64,000 nt of DNA from Ignavibacteriales bacterium (lineage in GTDB: Bacteria > Bacteroidota > Ignavibacteria > UBA10030). Within the stretch, counting starts at the first letter, position 1, and every line of letters starts with the position of its first letter. The notes beneath the pieces are model-generated. The model was given only the letters and a program-made list of their open reading frames with translations. It was not told the DNA's origin and did not search any database. The position numbers and the translations under genes are program-made. Positions 48,778 to 58,423 of this stretch are shown in pieces. The stretch is from NCBI GenBank assembly GCA_026390595.1, contig JAPLFQ010000005.1:186001-250000 (forward strand). Reading direction: 5' to 3'.

Positions 48778-51243
48778 TCAGAAATTAAAGCGGTAGACGA
48801 GGCTCATGATGTTGTCGTCTTTGTATCCGGAGTTCTGGATGTAATCATATTGCAGCGCCAGGGCGTGGCTGACGGTAATAGCGTAGTCGAGCCCTCCCTG
48901 AACCAGGGTACGGTTGAGATCGCCCGTGGAGGTGCTGACCGTCGTGACAACGCGCAGCTTATCTTCGAGGAGCCGGTACTGTGCGTTCAGCGAAATCGCT
49001 GTGAGTTTGAATTCGATTTGCGGCAGATTGGCGAGCGGTGTGGAAGCCAGAGCCGCGCTCTGAGTCATGTTGGTGTTGAACGAAACGGTTGTCTGCAGCG
49101 GTATCTGGAAAATTGATGTGAGCGAGCCGAAATAGCTGTTGTTCTTCTGGCCGCCGCGGTTGAGTGCGGCAGGAAGATTGTCTGTCTTGTCGGAGATGTT
49201 CGCGCCGAGCGAAAGATTGTGGCGCGCGCCGGCATTGAAATCATAGTTAAGCTGGATAGAGATACGATTCGTCTGGTCGTCGGCCGCGAAGAGTTTTTGC
49301 AGCGGATCTGTGAAGTTTGCGTCGCTCTTGCGAGTGAGGATTCCATAGCCGACAGTGAACGACGGGAAATTGTTCGCAGGGAACAGGGTAAGCGAGCCGT
49401 TGATGTTGCCGTATGTTGTGGTTGCGACCTTCGTTTTCGCGGTATTGTCTTTGCGTTGTTCGTAGGACAGGCTCAGCAGCGCCCTGTTTTGAAACATGCG
49501 AATACGGTCAGATACGGCAAGGCCTTGAATATCGGACTGGAGAAACTCGTTTCCGAACGATAGATATGCATTACCGCGCTGGTAGTATTGCGCGCGGATG
49601 AAGTTGTTGAAATAGTTCATCGTCAGCAAGCCTTCGTAGGCAACACCCGGGAGTCCGGTGCCGACGGGGTTGAGCGGGAACAAGTACTGGTTGACCGTCA
49701 TGTATGCGCTGGCGGCGTCACCAATTTTCTTCAGATCATCGGCATCTTTTTGCCGCTCGGCTTTCTGACTCGCCGTCAAGCCCGGATCGTTCTTGCCCGC
49801 CATGAGATCATAGTCGGCCTGCTTGAAGCTTCCATTTGTAATGTCGGTGTTCGTCAGACTCAACTCTGCCTGTCCCTCGAGACGGAAATGCTGATCATCG
49901 AATGCGATCACGATATCCGAACCGGCAACGAGGTTTTGTTGCGGTGTGAGGCCGTAGCGGATCGACGCGATATCATCTTTCGCGCTCATATATGTGAGCC
50001 CGAACTGGAAGTTCTCGCCGGAGCCGAAACTCGGTCTGACCGCGAAGAAATTGCGAGTATACGTGCCAGCCTGAAACAAAGAATACGTGAGACCGGATTT
50101 CTGGAGCGCATTGCTTGGCCGCGAGAGCAGCGCTGTTGAATCTTTGAATGTGGTGTCGCGAAGGACAAGGCCCTCGATGCTGCGCATCGTCTGGCCGTAT
50201 GCCACATCGACATTGAAGAACTTCAGGAACAGGTTGCCGGCAACGCCGCGCACCCGTTTTCCACTCACAATATTAGTCGGGAATTTCGGAAACACATCGC
50301 CCACCTGCACCTTGATGAAATCAAGGTCCGCATACGCCATGAAGCGATCCTGCGGCTGGCGGTCGGGCTTTTCCTCGTTTGTCAGAAACACGTTAGAGCC
50401 GAAGTTGAGCGACCCATAGGTGCCGAGCGCACGCAACTGACCGCGAATGAACGTGTTCTTCGTCGCAGCGACATCTTCGTTGCGGAACTCAAGCTGGCCG
50501 TCAAGGCCCATCTTGAAACGGGACTCGCGGGCGGCGATCGCGGCAGCAGTGGAGAGGTTGAAGTTCGATTCGATCGAATGGTAGGCGGAACCCTTCGTAT
50601 CATACAGATCGACACGCAGGAATTGCACCCCGAGGCTCAATGGCCGGGGGAAATTCGCGGGGGAATACAGTATAACGTCGTCGGAGAACAAGGCCTGGGG
50701 TGTGACATCGATACCGTTCAGGAAAACCTTTGTGGCCTTCCGGTCTACATTTTCCGATGCGTAGTACAGTGAAACCGCGATCACGAGATCTTCGCTGGCA
50801 ACCGTTTCCCCCTGTTCGGGGCTCAGGAGCCGGACCTCGAGCTCCTTTGCATCAACTGGTTTCACGGTCGCTTTCAAGGGGGTGGATTCAGCATTTTCAA
50901 TCGGATAGGTTTCCATCCGCCCGCCCGACATCTGAACGATGATGTAATACTCAACATATGGAGGGAGAACATACTGTCCCGCAATGGTCAGCGAAGCAGA
51001 GTTCCCAGCCAGAAGCATTTCCTGCTGCCGGTATTCGCTTTCCCCAAAGCCGCGATACCGAAGCATCACACGCTCAACGCTGCCGCTCGGTGTAAACTCG
51101 ACACTGATCGGTAACGGCTGGTTTTGACTGACCATCGGCGCGCTCACGCGCAGCACGACAGAACTCACCTGTGCCTCGACGTCGAGGAACGTCACAAAAA
51201 ACAGGCAAAGAACGGTCGCAAAGACAACAAAGGCGCGATTCAT
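48778..51243 (-). CDS. Outer-membrane beta-barrel protein of a FecR-cyclase operon
   Basis: I do not recognise a named family. The 821-aa protein has a signal peptide (FVVFATVLCLFFVTFLDVEA), an N-terminal pair of Ig-like strand domains (about 25-220, including LRVSAPMVSQNQPLPISVEF), and a long strand-rich region (about 250-821) with alternating aromatic residues that ends in VYRFNF, the classic barrel terminus. A lysine-rich loop near residue 480 (ASQKAERQKDADDLKK) would lie at a strand connection. The Ig-like segment resembles one at the end of the FecR protein encoded next to it, which hints that the two interact. The cyclase gene follows after 22 bases. Confidence 0.7.
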   Translation of the reverse strand: MNRAFVVFATVLCLFFVTFLDVEAQVSSVVLRVSAPMVSQNQPLPISVEFTPSGSVERVMLRYRGFGESEYRQQEMLLAGNSASLTIAGQYVLPPYVEYYIIVQMSGGRMETYPIENAESTPLKATVKPVDAKELEVRLLSPEQGETVASEDLVIAVSLYYASENVDRKATKVFLNGIDVTPQALFSDDVILYSPANFPRPLSLGVQFLRVDLYDTKGSAYHSIESNFNLSTAAAIAARESRFKMGLDGQLEFRNEDVAATKNTFIRGQLRALGTYGSLNFGSNVFLTNEEKPDRQPQDRFMAYADLDFIKVQVGDVFPKFPTNIVSGKRVRGVAGNLFLKFFNVDVAYGQTMRSIEGLVLRDTTFKDSTALLSRPSNALQKSGLTYSLFQAGTYTRNFFAVRPSFGSGENFQFGLTYMSAKDDIASIRYGLTPQQNLVAGSDIVIAFDDQHFRLEGQAELSLTNTDITNGSFKQADYDLMAGKNDPGLTASQKAERQKDADDLKKIGDAASAYMTVNQYLFPLNPVGTGLPGVAYEGLLTMNYFNNFIRAQYYQRGNAYLSFGNEFLQSDIQGLAVSDRIRMFQNRALLSLSYEQRKDNTAKTKVATTTYGNINGSLTLFPANNFPSFTVGYGILTRKSDANFTDPLQKLFAADDQTNRISIQLNYDFNAGARHNLSLGANISDKTDNLPAALNRGGQKNNSYFGSLTSIFQIPLQTTVSFNTNMTQSAALASTPLANLPQIEFKLTAISLNAQYRLLEDKLRVVTTVSTSTGDLNRTLVQGGLDYAITVSHALALQYDYIQNSGYKDDNIMSLVYRFNF

Positions 51244-51309
51244 GGGTGATCTCCCGTGATGTTAGAAATGAACGAGGAAAGGCGAATTGACAGATTGAGT
51301 TGAAGCGAA

Positions 51310-51335
51310 GACGGCAGGTCGTTGGACCTGCCGTC
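51310..51335 (-). terminator. Perfect hairpin between FecR and beta-barrel genes
   Basis: GACGGCAGGTC (51310-51320) pairs exactly with GACCTGCCGTC (51325-51335) with a four-base loop. The T-tract on the leftward strand is weak, so it may lower rather than stop transcription into the barrel gene. Confidence 0.55.
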
Positions 51336-51390
51336 AATGTATTAAAAGCGACCAAGAGAAGCAATAAACGGTCCCGATTGTCCGGCAGAC

Positions 51391-52488
51391 CTACTCTTCA
51401 TAAGAGATTTGCAGAAAGCGCTGCTCTCCCGTGGGAGAGGTAACCGGGATCTTGAGGTACACCACCCTGGGTTTGACCGGCAGCGTGTATGGCGCCGACT
51501 CAGGGCTTGTATCCGGGAAGGTATACGTCGTTCCGTTGGAGCCGCGCATGGAGAAGTAATATTCGAATATCTTCGCAGTCCCCGCTTTAATGTCTCCAGG
51601 TGGCACAGTACCCGAGATGTTGGGGCCGCTGATGGCCATTGAGAGCTGCTTGAACGACGGCTCGCCCTGGTTCCTGTAGAACAGTGTTACCTGGCCGATT
51701 TCCTCGGGCGGATTCGCGAGAGCAATCTTGATCAGCGCTCCTGCGCCGGATGTCAACGTCCCGCTCAACGAGGAGTTCAGCGTAAATTTGTTCGTCGCAG
51801 GGGGCGGCGGAGGTTGGCTGTTGCCACCCTGCTTTGTGGTATCGATGACGGTTCCCTGATTGAGTCCGGAGCCCGGGTTGTTGTTGTTCAGCTCGCGGTG
51901 GGACGCAGTGTCCGTCTTGCAGCTGGCGCTGCTGTCAATCGTTCCGGTCATGCCAGCCTTGACATCTACTTTACAGCCGCTCCGCGTGCTCGAGAATTCA
52001 GCGACACCGGTAATAATTGTGATGTCGGCAAACGTGGTTGCCGGATCGAATCCCGTTCCTCCCTCTGTGCCGCGGATGGATGCAACAGAGATCGGTGAGG
52101 TAAACCGGAATTGCTCGGTCTGCTGCTTTTTGATGTCGAAGGATGTTCGCCCGCGTTCGATGTAGACGTCGCGATTGAGAATCTTCCCGCCGGCAACCTC
52201 GCCCGAGATCGTGATGATCGACTTCTCGCGTACAGCAACCTTTGAATCGTCGGCGAACTTGATCATCGCAAACGACTTCTCTTGTGTGCGGACCTCATAA
52301 CCGGCCTTGAGCTCGGAAAGTTGCACCGCCTTTGTCCAGCCCTGAGAAGGACCGCCCCTGCGCTCGACATTGTTGACAACCTTCATGATGTAGGCCGCGA
52401 TCGGCTTCTTGTCCTGGAAGTTCCAGGCAGGAGCCGCGAGGAGGGCTGCAACAACGACAATAATGACAAGCATGAATGATCGTTTCAT
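51391..52488 (-). CDS. FecR-domain secreted protein
   Basis: The 365-aa protein has a signal peptide (MLVIIVVVAALLAAPAW) and a FecR domain (about 35-190) with VRTQEKSFAMIKFADDSKVAV and a later SISVASIRGTE-like block (SPISVASIRGTEGGTGF), followed by AEFSS and two cysteines that may bond. A Pro/Gly/Asn-rich linker (QGGNSQPPPPPATN) leads to a C-terminal Ig-like domain (about 235-365) resembling the first domain of the adjacent barrel protein. GGAGGAA precedes the ATG. FecR domains here are typically periplasmic sensory or scaffold modules; no sigma factor is adjacent, unlike the iron-uptake type. Confidence 0.85.
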   Translation of the reverse strand: MKRSFMLVIIVVVAALLAAPAWNFQDKKPIAAYIMKVVNNVERRGGPSQGWTKAVQLSELKAGYEVRTQEKSFAMIKFADDSKVAVREKSIITISGEVAGGKILNRDVYIERGRTSFDIKKQQTEQFRFTSPISVASIRGTEGGTGFDPATTFADITIITGVAEFSSTRSGCKVDVKAGMTGTIDSSASCKTDTASHRELNNNNPGSGLNQGTVIDTTKQGGNSQPPPPPATNKFTLNSSLSGTLTSGAGALIKIALANPPEEIGQVTLFYRNQGEPSFKQLSMAISGPNISGTVPPGDIKAGTAKIFEYYFSMRGSNGTTYTFPDTSPESAPYTLPVKPRVVYLKIPVTSPTGEQRFLQISYEE

Positions 52489-52511
52489 CGGAAATTCCTC
52501 CATCCAAGAAG

Positions 52512-53711
52512 TTATTGGGTTACAATGCCGGCTTTGAATTGGACGTTTCGACTCGCAAGGCCCCTGAGAAATGAAAGCACCTGCGTGAGGTCGATAGATT
52601 GCTTCGCGCCGTTGTCCCCCTCTTGGAGGTAAAATGGGCTTGTAAGATTGAGCGTGTAACCTGAGTTAACCAGGTTTTGATATGTGGAGCCAATCGGATC
52701 GGGGGCACCCGCGAGGGCGTCGACGAGGCGACCGTAGAACGGATCGCTGGACACAACCGTGAAGGACCAGACCGGGCTCTTTTTCACTTCGCCGGTTCCC
52801 GCAGCGACAGAGGTTGAAGAAGCGTACGATCCAAGGAAGTACCATGAATACTTTTTGCCTGCGGTCCAGGGACGAGTGGCAAGGCCCGGACTGACGGCGT
52901 TCACCTGATTGCTGCCGGTTTGGTTTTGCGCGAACGCCACATCAACCACCTTCAACGGTGAATTGAGGTCCCGCGTAGCGTCATCGGGCGATTGTGTCAG
53001 GCTTGAATGTTCGAATACCAGGAGGCGCCCGCTGATGGAATTCTCAAAATTGAAGACAACGCTTGCAGACTGAGTGACCTGCTCACCATTCTGGGGAGAG
53101 GAAAGGCTCAGCGTTGCTTCGGTGGTGGATGCGCCGAGGATGGTGATCGTATGATTGCCGGATCCGAGCACCGCTCCGGTTGTTGCATCGTTGACAACTA
53201 CATCTAACCGGTAGATGCCGGTTGGAATTGCGGCAACTCCCTGGGTGATCTTGTCTGCCAACGCATCAATACAGGTCTGATCTGTATTTGATGTCTGTAC
53301 GCCGATACCCGACGAGCCGGTAAAATCGGAAGCGCCAAGATCGCGTCCCGCACCGACGATATCAAAAGGCACCGTCACGGCTGTGGCGATTTGTCTGTTA
53401 CACTCGGTTACGCCGGATCCTTGCGCTGAAACGGCGATCGAAAGTCGAACCCGCTGTGCTTTGGTCAACGCGGGGATTGCCTGAATGTGCAGGGTGTGAC
53501 CGGGCACGTTTGTCTTGAGTTTTCGATCAAGACCGATGTACGTACTGAGTTCAATACTGCCGTTTGGAAACCCGTCGAACACGAGGTTATAGGTTTGGCC
53601 CGGTGTTTGGGCGTGGGAGGAGGGAGCAAAGACGCACGCAAGAGTGACAACGGCAAAGACGGCACCGATGCGTAACAAACTCTCCCCACCGGCCAACAAG
53701 AGTTTTTTCAT
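52512..53711 (-). CDS. Secreted Ig-like domain protein, unknown
   Basis: I do not recognise this 399-aa protein. It has a signal peptide (LLRIGAVFAVVTLACVFAPSSHAQ) and a strand-rich mature part. The second half has a fibronectin/Ig-like block (TEATLSLSSPQNGEQVTQS, then FNFENSISGRLLVFEHSSL), and the KYSWYFLGS and PVWSFTVVSSDPF segments look like repeated beta units. The second of two ATGs has AGGAGG at seven bases; the first is too close. The gene leads the operon (FecR, barrel, cyclase) and probably belongs to the same envelope assembly or sensing unit. Confidence 0.7.
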   Translation of the reverse strand: MKKLLLAGGESLLRIGAVFAVVTLACVFAPSSHAQTPGQTYNLVFDGFPNGSIELSTYIGLDRKLKTNVPGHTLHIQAIPALTKAQRVRLSIAVSAQGSGVTECNRQIATAVTVPFDIVGAGRDLGASDFTGSSGIGVQTSNTDQTCIDALADKITQGVAAIPTGIYRLDVVVNDATTGAVLGSGNHTITILGASTTEATLSLSSPQNGEQVTQSASVVFNFENSISGRLLVFEHSSLTQSPDDATRDLNSPLKVVDVAFAQNQTGSNQVNAVSPGLATRPWTAGKKYSWYFLGSYASSTSVAAGTGEVKKSPVWSFTVVSSDPFYGRLVDALAGAPDPIGSTYQNLVNSGYTLNLTSPFYLQEGDNGAKQSIDLTQVLSFLRGLASRNVQFKAGIVTQ

Positions 53712-53801
53712 GAACATCCCTCCTTAATGGTTAAGATAGTTTGTCAGAAAAGTAAGAATCTTACGATTCAATAGAGGTGAGCACAGTCACACAGAAAGAG
53801 G

Positions 53802-55115
53802 TCAAAAACGAATGATGTCATTATACAGAACGAAGGCCATAAAAACAAGCAAAAGGACAAAGCCCACCTGCTGAAGAGCGATCTTCACCTTCGCCGGGAT
53901 CTCGCGACGGAAGATGGCTTCATAGATCAAAAACATGGCATGCCCGCCGTCGAGGGCCGGGAACGGAAAAAGATTCAGAATCGCAAGGTTCATGCTCAGC
54001 AGCGCCATGAATCCAAGGAAGTTGATAACGCCAACCTCTGCGGACCGTGTCGCCATCTTGGCGATCATGATCGGACCGGCAACTGATTTTGAAAGAGAGA
54101 CCCGCCCGACGAATATCTGGTAGATGCTTTTCACATTCATCCAGCTCATGTTCCAGGCATCTTTGATCCCTTCCGGCAACGCAGCGAAAACGGAATAATG
54201 AACGTTTGCATACGGACCATTATAAAGGGGCGTGTACCCAACGCCGATTTTCCCCTCGCCGGTTGGCACAAGACGAGCTTCCTTGACCTCCCCGTCACGC
54301 TTCCACGTGATCGTTACCTCTTTGCCCGCAAAGCGCTTGACCGTCTCGGGCAAAGAGTGATAAGAGATTTTCTGATTGCCCAGATCCAGAATCACATCCC
54401 CCGCCTTCAGACCCGCCAGGTCGGCCGGTTTGCCAGCCTCAACGCTTCCAACGAGCGCAACGATTCCTGCCGGAAACAACCCGAGACCACTCTCGAGCAT
54501 TTCGGAGGTAATTGGTCGCCCGATCTTCAGACTTGTCGCCTCGCCGTTGCGCTTCAGGTTGACAATAAGATTCCCGGAAAGAGCGGTTGAATAGAGAAGG
54601 TTCTCTATTTCTTCCCAGTTCGCAGCCGGTTCACCGTTGACGCTGACGATAACGTCGCGTACCTGAAACCCGGCTTTTGCCGCGGGGCTTTCCGCAGCCA
54701 CGTAGCCGACCTCGGTGACCGGCTTGACGGTCTTGCCCTGATACATGATGATTCCCCAGAAGATGACAATCGCCAAGAGGACGTTCATCACGACGCCGGC
54801 GCAGATCACGATCATGCGTTGCCAGATCGGCTTTGCGCGAAACTCCCATGGTTTCGGATCTTCATTCATGAACTCGGTGTCAAAACTCTCATCCACCATA
54901 CCGGCGATCTTCACGTACCCGCCAATGGGAATCCAGGAAACGCAATAGTCTGTGTCTCCGATTTTCTTGCCGAAGGCGCGTGGAGGAAAACCGATGCTGA
55001 AGCGATCCACACGCATTCCGAAGAACTTCGCTGCCAGAAAGTGGCCGAGCTCATGCACAAGCACGAGGACGCCGATGACAACGAGGAAGTAAAAGAGGGT
55101 TGGGAAGAAATCCAT
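53802..55115 (-). CDS. rseP: RIP metalloprotease RseP
   Basis: RseP is an intramembrane site-2 zinc protease that cleaves anti-sigma factors and leftover signal peptides. The 437-aa protein has HELGH at 21-25 in the first membrane helix, VGYVAAESPAAKAGFQVRDV and a second PDZ-type block (GSVEAGKPADLAGLKAGDV), then the LFPFPALDGGHAMF motif with the third metal ligand near the C-terminus. The start is the ATG in front of DFFPTLFYF; a longer upstream frame adds 17 residues with no family support. It follows dxr by 65 bases on the same strand, a common pair. Confidence 0.93.
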   Translation of the reverse strand: MDFFPTLFYFLVVIGVLVLVHELGHFLAAKFFGMRVDRFSIGFPPRAFGKKIGDTDYCVSWIPIGGYVKIAGMVDESFDTEFMNEDPKPWEFRAKPIWQRMIVICAGVVMNVLLAIVIFWGIIMYQGKTVKPVTEVGYVAAESPAAKAGFQVRDVIVSVNGEPAANWEEIENLLYSTALSGNLIVNLKRNGEATSLKIGRPITSEMLESGLGLFPAGIVALVGSVEAGKPADLAGLKAGDVILDLGNQKISYHSLPETVKRFAGKEVTITWKRDGEVKEARLVPTGEGKIGVGYTPLYNGPYANVHYSVFAALPEGIKDAWNMSWMNVKSIYQIFVGRVSLSKSVAGPIMIAKMATRSAEVGVINFLGFMALLSMNLAILNLFPFPALDGGHAMFLIYEAIFRREIPAKVKIALQQVGFVLLLVFMAFVLYNDIIRF

Positions 55116-55180
55116 AGAAGTCTCGATATAATGAATGTCAGGAAAGCACCCGGTGCCCGGGCCCACCTGTACTACCCAAT

Positions 55181-56335
55181 TTAGTGCAAAAGAGTTCCTA
55201 CAAAATCACGTGTTTGCCGATCTGCTTCAATAATATCGTGAATATCGGGATTCAATCGGGTTTTATGGAGGGTCAAAGCCCGCTCTATTACCGTCGGAAT
55301 CTTCTCGAACGAAATCTTGCGACTCAAAAAAGAATTGACGGCGACCTCGTTGGCCGCATTGAGGACGGCAGGGGCTGTTCCGCCCAGCGCAAGAGCATCG
55401 TACGCGAGTCCCAGGCAGCGGAACTTGTCTCTGTCGGGTTCAAAAAACGTCATGGACTGAAGCGCCGGAAAATCGATGCGTGCTCCATTCATCGGCCAGC
55501 GCTCGGGATACGTGAGGGCGTACTGAATAGGCAGCTTCATGTCGGGGAGCCCGAGTTGGGCTTTGACGGAGCCGTCGACAAATTCGACCATGGAGTGAAT
55601 GACAGACTGCGGATGGATGACCACATGAATCTGTTCGCCAGGCAGGCCGAACAGCCAATGCGCCTCGATGACTTCCAGCCCCTTGTTCATAAGGGTTGAG
55701 GAATCAATCGTTATCTTATTCCCCATTTTCCATTTTGGGTGATTGAGGGCCTGCTCGACCGTCAAAACGGAAAACGACGCGGCGGGAACATCAAGAAAAG
55801 GCCCTCCGGATGCAGTCAGGATCAATTTTGCCAGCTTGGAGCGATCTTCGCCGACGAGACACTGAAAAATTGCGCTATGCTCGCTATCGACGGGGAGAAG
55901 ATCAACGCCATATTCGCGTGCGAGCGAGGTGATGAAGCCGCCGGCGACGACGAGCGTTTCCTTGTTCGCGAGGGCGATCCGCTTCCGGTGACGGATGGCG
56001 GCAATCGTCGGCTTCAGGCCGGCAAATCCGACCAGAGCGCTTATGACGGTATCAACATCATCCCGCGTTACCACTTGCTCCAGTCCCGACGTACCAGACA
56101 ACACCTCTACAGAAGCATCAACCCGCGATCGAAGTTCGACGGCCTTTTCCTCGTCCAGCACCACAACGCCCCTCGGATGAAACTGATTGATTTGTTCGTG
56201 CAGCAAATCAATATTCCGGTTGGTGGTAAGGTATGTGGCTCGGAAGTGCCCGGGAAAACTCCTGATCACGTCCAGGCTGCTTGTGCCGATCGATCCGGTC
56301 GAACCGAGGATCGCTATGTTTTTCTGTACACTCAT
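55181..56335 (-). CDS. dxr: 1-deoxy-D-xylulose 5-phosphate reductoisomerase
   Basis: Dxr converts DXP to methylerythritol 4-phosphate with NADPH, the committed step of the non-mevalonate isoprenoid pathway. The 384-aa protein begins NIAILGSTGSIGTSSLDVI (nucleotide-binding), has ALANKETLVVAGG and the metal-site VDSEHSAIFQCL, then EAHWLFGLP and the substrate-binding HPQSVIHSMVEF. All usual residues are in place. It stands in front of rseP, and faces the divergent TPR gene across a 162-base promoter gap. Confidence 0.97.
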   Translation of the reverse strand: MSVQKNIAILGSTGSIGTSSLDVIRSFPGHFRATYLTTNRNIDLLHEQINQFHPRGVVVLDEEKAVELRSRVDASVEVLSGTSGLEQVVTRDDVDTVISALVGFAGLKPTIAAIRHRKRIALANKETLVVAGGFITSLAREYGVDLLPVDSEHSAIFQCLVGEDRSKLAKLILTASGGPFLDVPAASFSVLTVEQALNHPKWKMGNKITIDSSTLMNKGLEVIEAHWLFGLPGEQIHVVIHPQSVIHSMVEFVDGSVKAQLGLPDMKLPIQYALTYPERWPMNGARIDFPALQSMTFFEPDRDKFRCLGLAYDALALGGTAPAVLNAANEVAVNSFLSRKISFEKIPTVIERALTLHKTRLNPDIHDIIEADRQTRDFVGTLLH

Positions 56336-56497
56336 GCTCGTTAAAAAAGGTAAGCAAATTCACAGGGCAAATCAACCAAACGAACCGACAGAACAGAAAC
56401 CACGGAACGCAATCGAACATAAACGGTGTTAAAAGAGGAGAGTATGCGTTTGTTTGATTACTGCGGTGTTTTTTGATAAGTTATCAAGAATATAACA

Positions 56498-58408
56498 ATG
56501 AACTCGGTCGCACAAAAAATACGTTCGGGCCATCCTGTCAAGGTACGACTCGCAGGGTTCGTCATCGCGGCTCTTTGTGTTTGCACACTGTCTGTTACGG
56601 CACAAGAGGTCGACGTCGTGACGAAACTGCGGTTGGCGCAAAGCTTCGAGCAGGCGGGTGAATGGGAGCGCGCAGTGGCCCTGTATGAGTCGCTGCTTGA
56701 AACGAATCCCCAGAATTTTGTTATTCTCGAGGGTCTGCGCAGGGGATATACCGAACTCAAACAATACGACAAGGCGAAAGAGCTTGTTCGTGGACAGCTG
56801 CTGGCAAAAAACAACGACGAGAACCTTCTCTCGATCCTTGGCGGTCTGTATGACTTGGCCGGTGAGCCGCAGGTGGCAGACTCCATCTGGCATGTTGTTC
56901 TCCGAAAAGATCCAAAAAACGTGAACCTCTACCGGATGATTGCGTCACAATTGATTGAGCACCGTCAATACGACAAAGCAATCGCGATGTATCTGGAAGG
57001 ACGCGACGGGGCAAAGAATCAAACGCTCTTTATGGAGGAGCTCGCGTCCCTCTATGGCGCCCTGCACCAGTTTGAATCCGCGACGCATGAGCTTGTTAAA
57101 ATCCTGCGGTCCAACCCTCAGCAAGCAACGTACATTCAATCACGCCTTTCAGCGTTTACGGGTCGCGATGAAGGACGGCTTGCCGCTCTCGGAGTGATCA
57201 AAGCCGAGGTGACCCGTTTTCCGGACGAGGTGCCGCTTCATTCTGTTCTGGCGTGGCTTTATATGGAAGGGAAACAGTTTGACGCGGCGCTGGATCAATA
57301 TCGGATCATTGATCGTCTCACGAAAGCAAACGGCTTCGAGCTCTTTCAATTCGCCCAGCGGGCCGCGCAGGAGCATGTGCATTTCACGGCGGCAAAAGCA
57401 TTTCGGGAAGTTGTAGAAGGGAAACCCGCGCAGAATATTATCGGGTACGCGCGGTTTGGGTACGCACGCGCGATTGAGGAGCTCAGCGGGGAGAACGACA
57501 CACTTGCCCGTCTCACCACCCCGCGGCCTTCCCCCGTTGGACGCGGATCAACCGTCTCGGAAACACAACCAACCTTTCAATGGGCCCTGGGGCTCTACGA
57601 ATCGCTCATCAACGATCAGCCGAATACGGAGACGGCGATGCAGGCCCTTTATCGGATCGGGACAATCAGATTCTTGCGATTCTTTGACCTTAACGGAGCC
57701 GCGGCAGCATTCGACAGAATCAGATCCATGCCGTTCAGCTCAAATCTTGTGTACGAAGCCACGCTGAGTCTGGCAGAAGTTCAAACGGCGCAAAACGATC
57801 TTGTGAAGGCACGCGACGAATACAGTCGCCTGGCGAAGAACTCGCCGGATCCATACCGCGACCAGATCCTTTTTCGGCTAGCCGAACTTGATTTTTTTGA
57901 AGCTCGGTTCGACTCGGCGAGCGCGCTCCTGCAACGGATAAGCACAAATGCGTCGAACGACCTGACAAACGACGCCCTGCAACTTCTCTATTTCATCCAG
58001 GAAAACAAGGGGGCCGGGCAACCGGCTCTGAAAGAATTTTCAGCCGCCGACCTGCTGGTCCGCCAGCGGAAATACTCGGAGGCACTTGCACGCTTTCAAT
58101 CTGTGACGCTTCGCTATCCGGCAACAACCCTGGTGGATGATGCAACCATGCGAAGCGGAGAAATGGAGCTGCTCCTCAACCGCCCCGACGAGGCGCTCGT
58201 TTTCTTCCGTAGGGTGATCAATGACATGCCGTCAAGCGTCCTGCGCGACAAGGCGCAGATGCGCGTCGGCGAAGTCTATGAATACAAAGTAAAGAACAAG
58301 CAAAAGGCTATAGAAGCGTACGAGGAAGTTCTGGCAAACCACCCCGCATCCCTGTATGTTGAAGAGGCGAGGAGACGAATTCGGCTCCTACGCGGAGACT
58401 CGATCTAG
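56498..58408 (+). CDS. Secreted TPR-repeat protein
   Basis: The 636-aa protein has a signal peptide (LAGFVIAALCVCTLSVTAQ, about residues 18-36) and numerous tetratricopeptide repeats. Clear examples are QSFEQAGEWERAVALYESLLETNP (about 47-70), QYDKAIAMYLEGRD, FDAALDQYRIIDRL, KYSEALARFQSVTLRYP and KQKAIEAYEEVLANHP near the C-terminus. The last third looks like YbgF/BamD-type repeats. It would act as an envelope scaffold; no partner can be named. The following gene begins 15 bases after its stop, so the two are co-transcribed. Confidence 0.85.
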   Translation: MNSVAQKIRSGHPVKVRLAGFVIAALCVCTLSVTAQEVDVVTKLRLAQSFEQAGEWERAVALYESLLETNPQNFVILEGLRRGYTELKQYDKAKELVRGQLLAKNNDENLLSILGGLYDLAGEPQVADSIWHVVLRKDPKNVNLYRMIASQLIEHRQYDKAIAMYLEGRDGAKNQTLFMEELASLYGALHQFESATHELVKILRSNPQQATYIQSRLSAFTGRDEGRLAALGVIKAEVTRFPDEVPLHSVLAWLYMEGKQFDAALDQYRIIDRLTKANGFELFQFAQRAAQEHVHFTAAKAFREVVEGKPAQNIIGYARFGYARAIEELSGENDTLARLTTPRPSPVGRGSTVSETQPTFQWALGLYESLINDQPNTETAMQALYRIGTIRFLRFFDLNGAAAAFDRIRSMPFSSNLVYEATLSLAEVQTAQNDLVKARDEYSRLAKNSPDPYRDQILFRLAELDFFEARFDSASALLQRISTNASNDLTNDALQLLYFIQENKGAGQPALKEFSAADLLVRQRKYSEALARFQSVTLRYPATTLVDDATMRSGEMELLLNRPDEALVFFRRVINDMPSSVLRDKAQMRVGEVYEYKVKNKQKAIEAYEEVLANHPASLYVEEARRRIRLLRGDSI

Positions 58409-58423
58409 AGCAGTGGAGAAACA

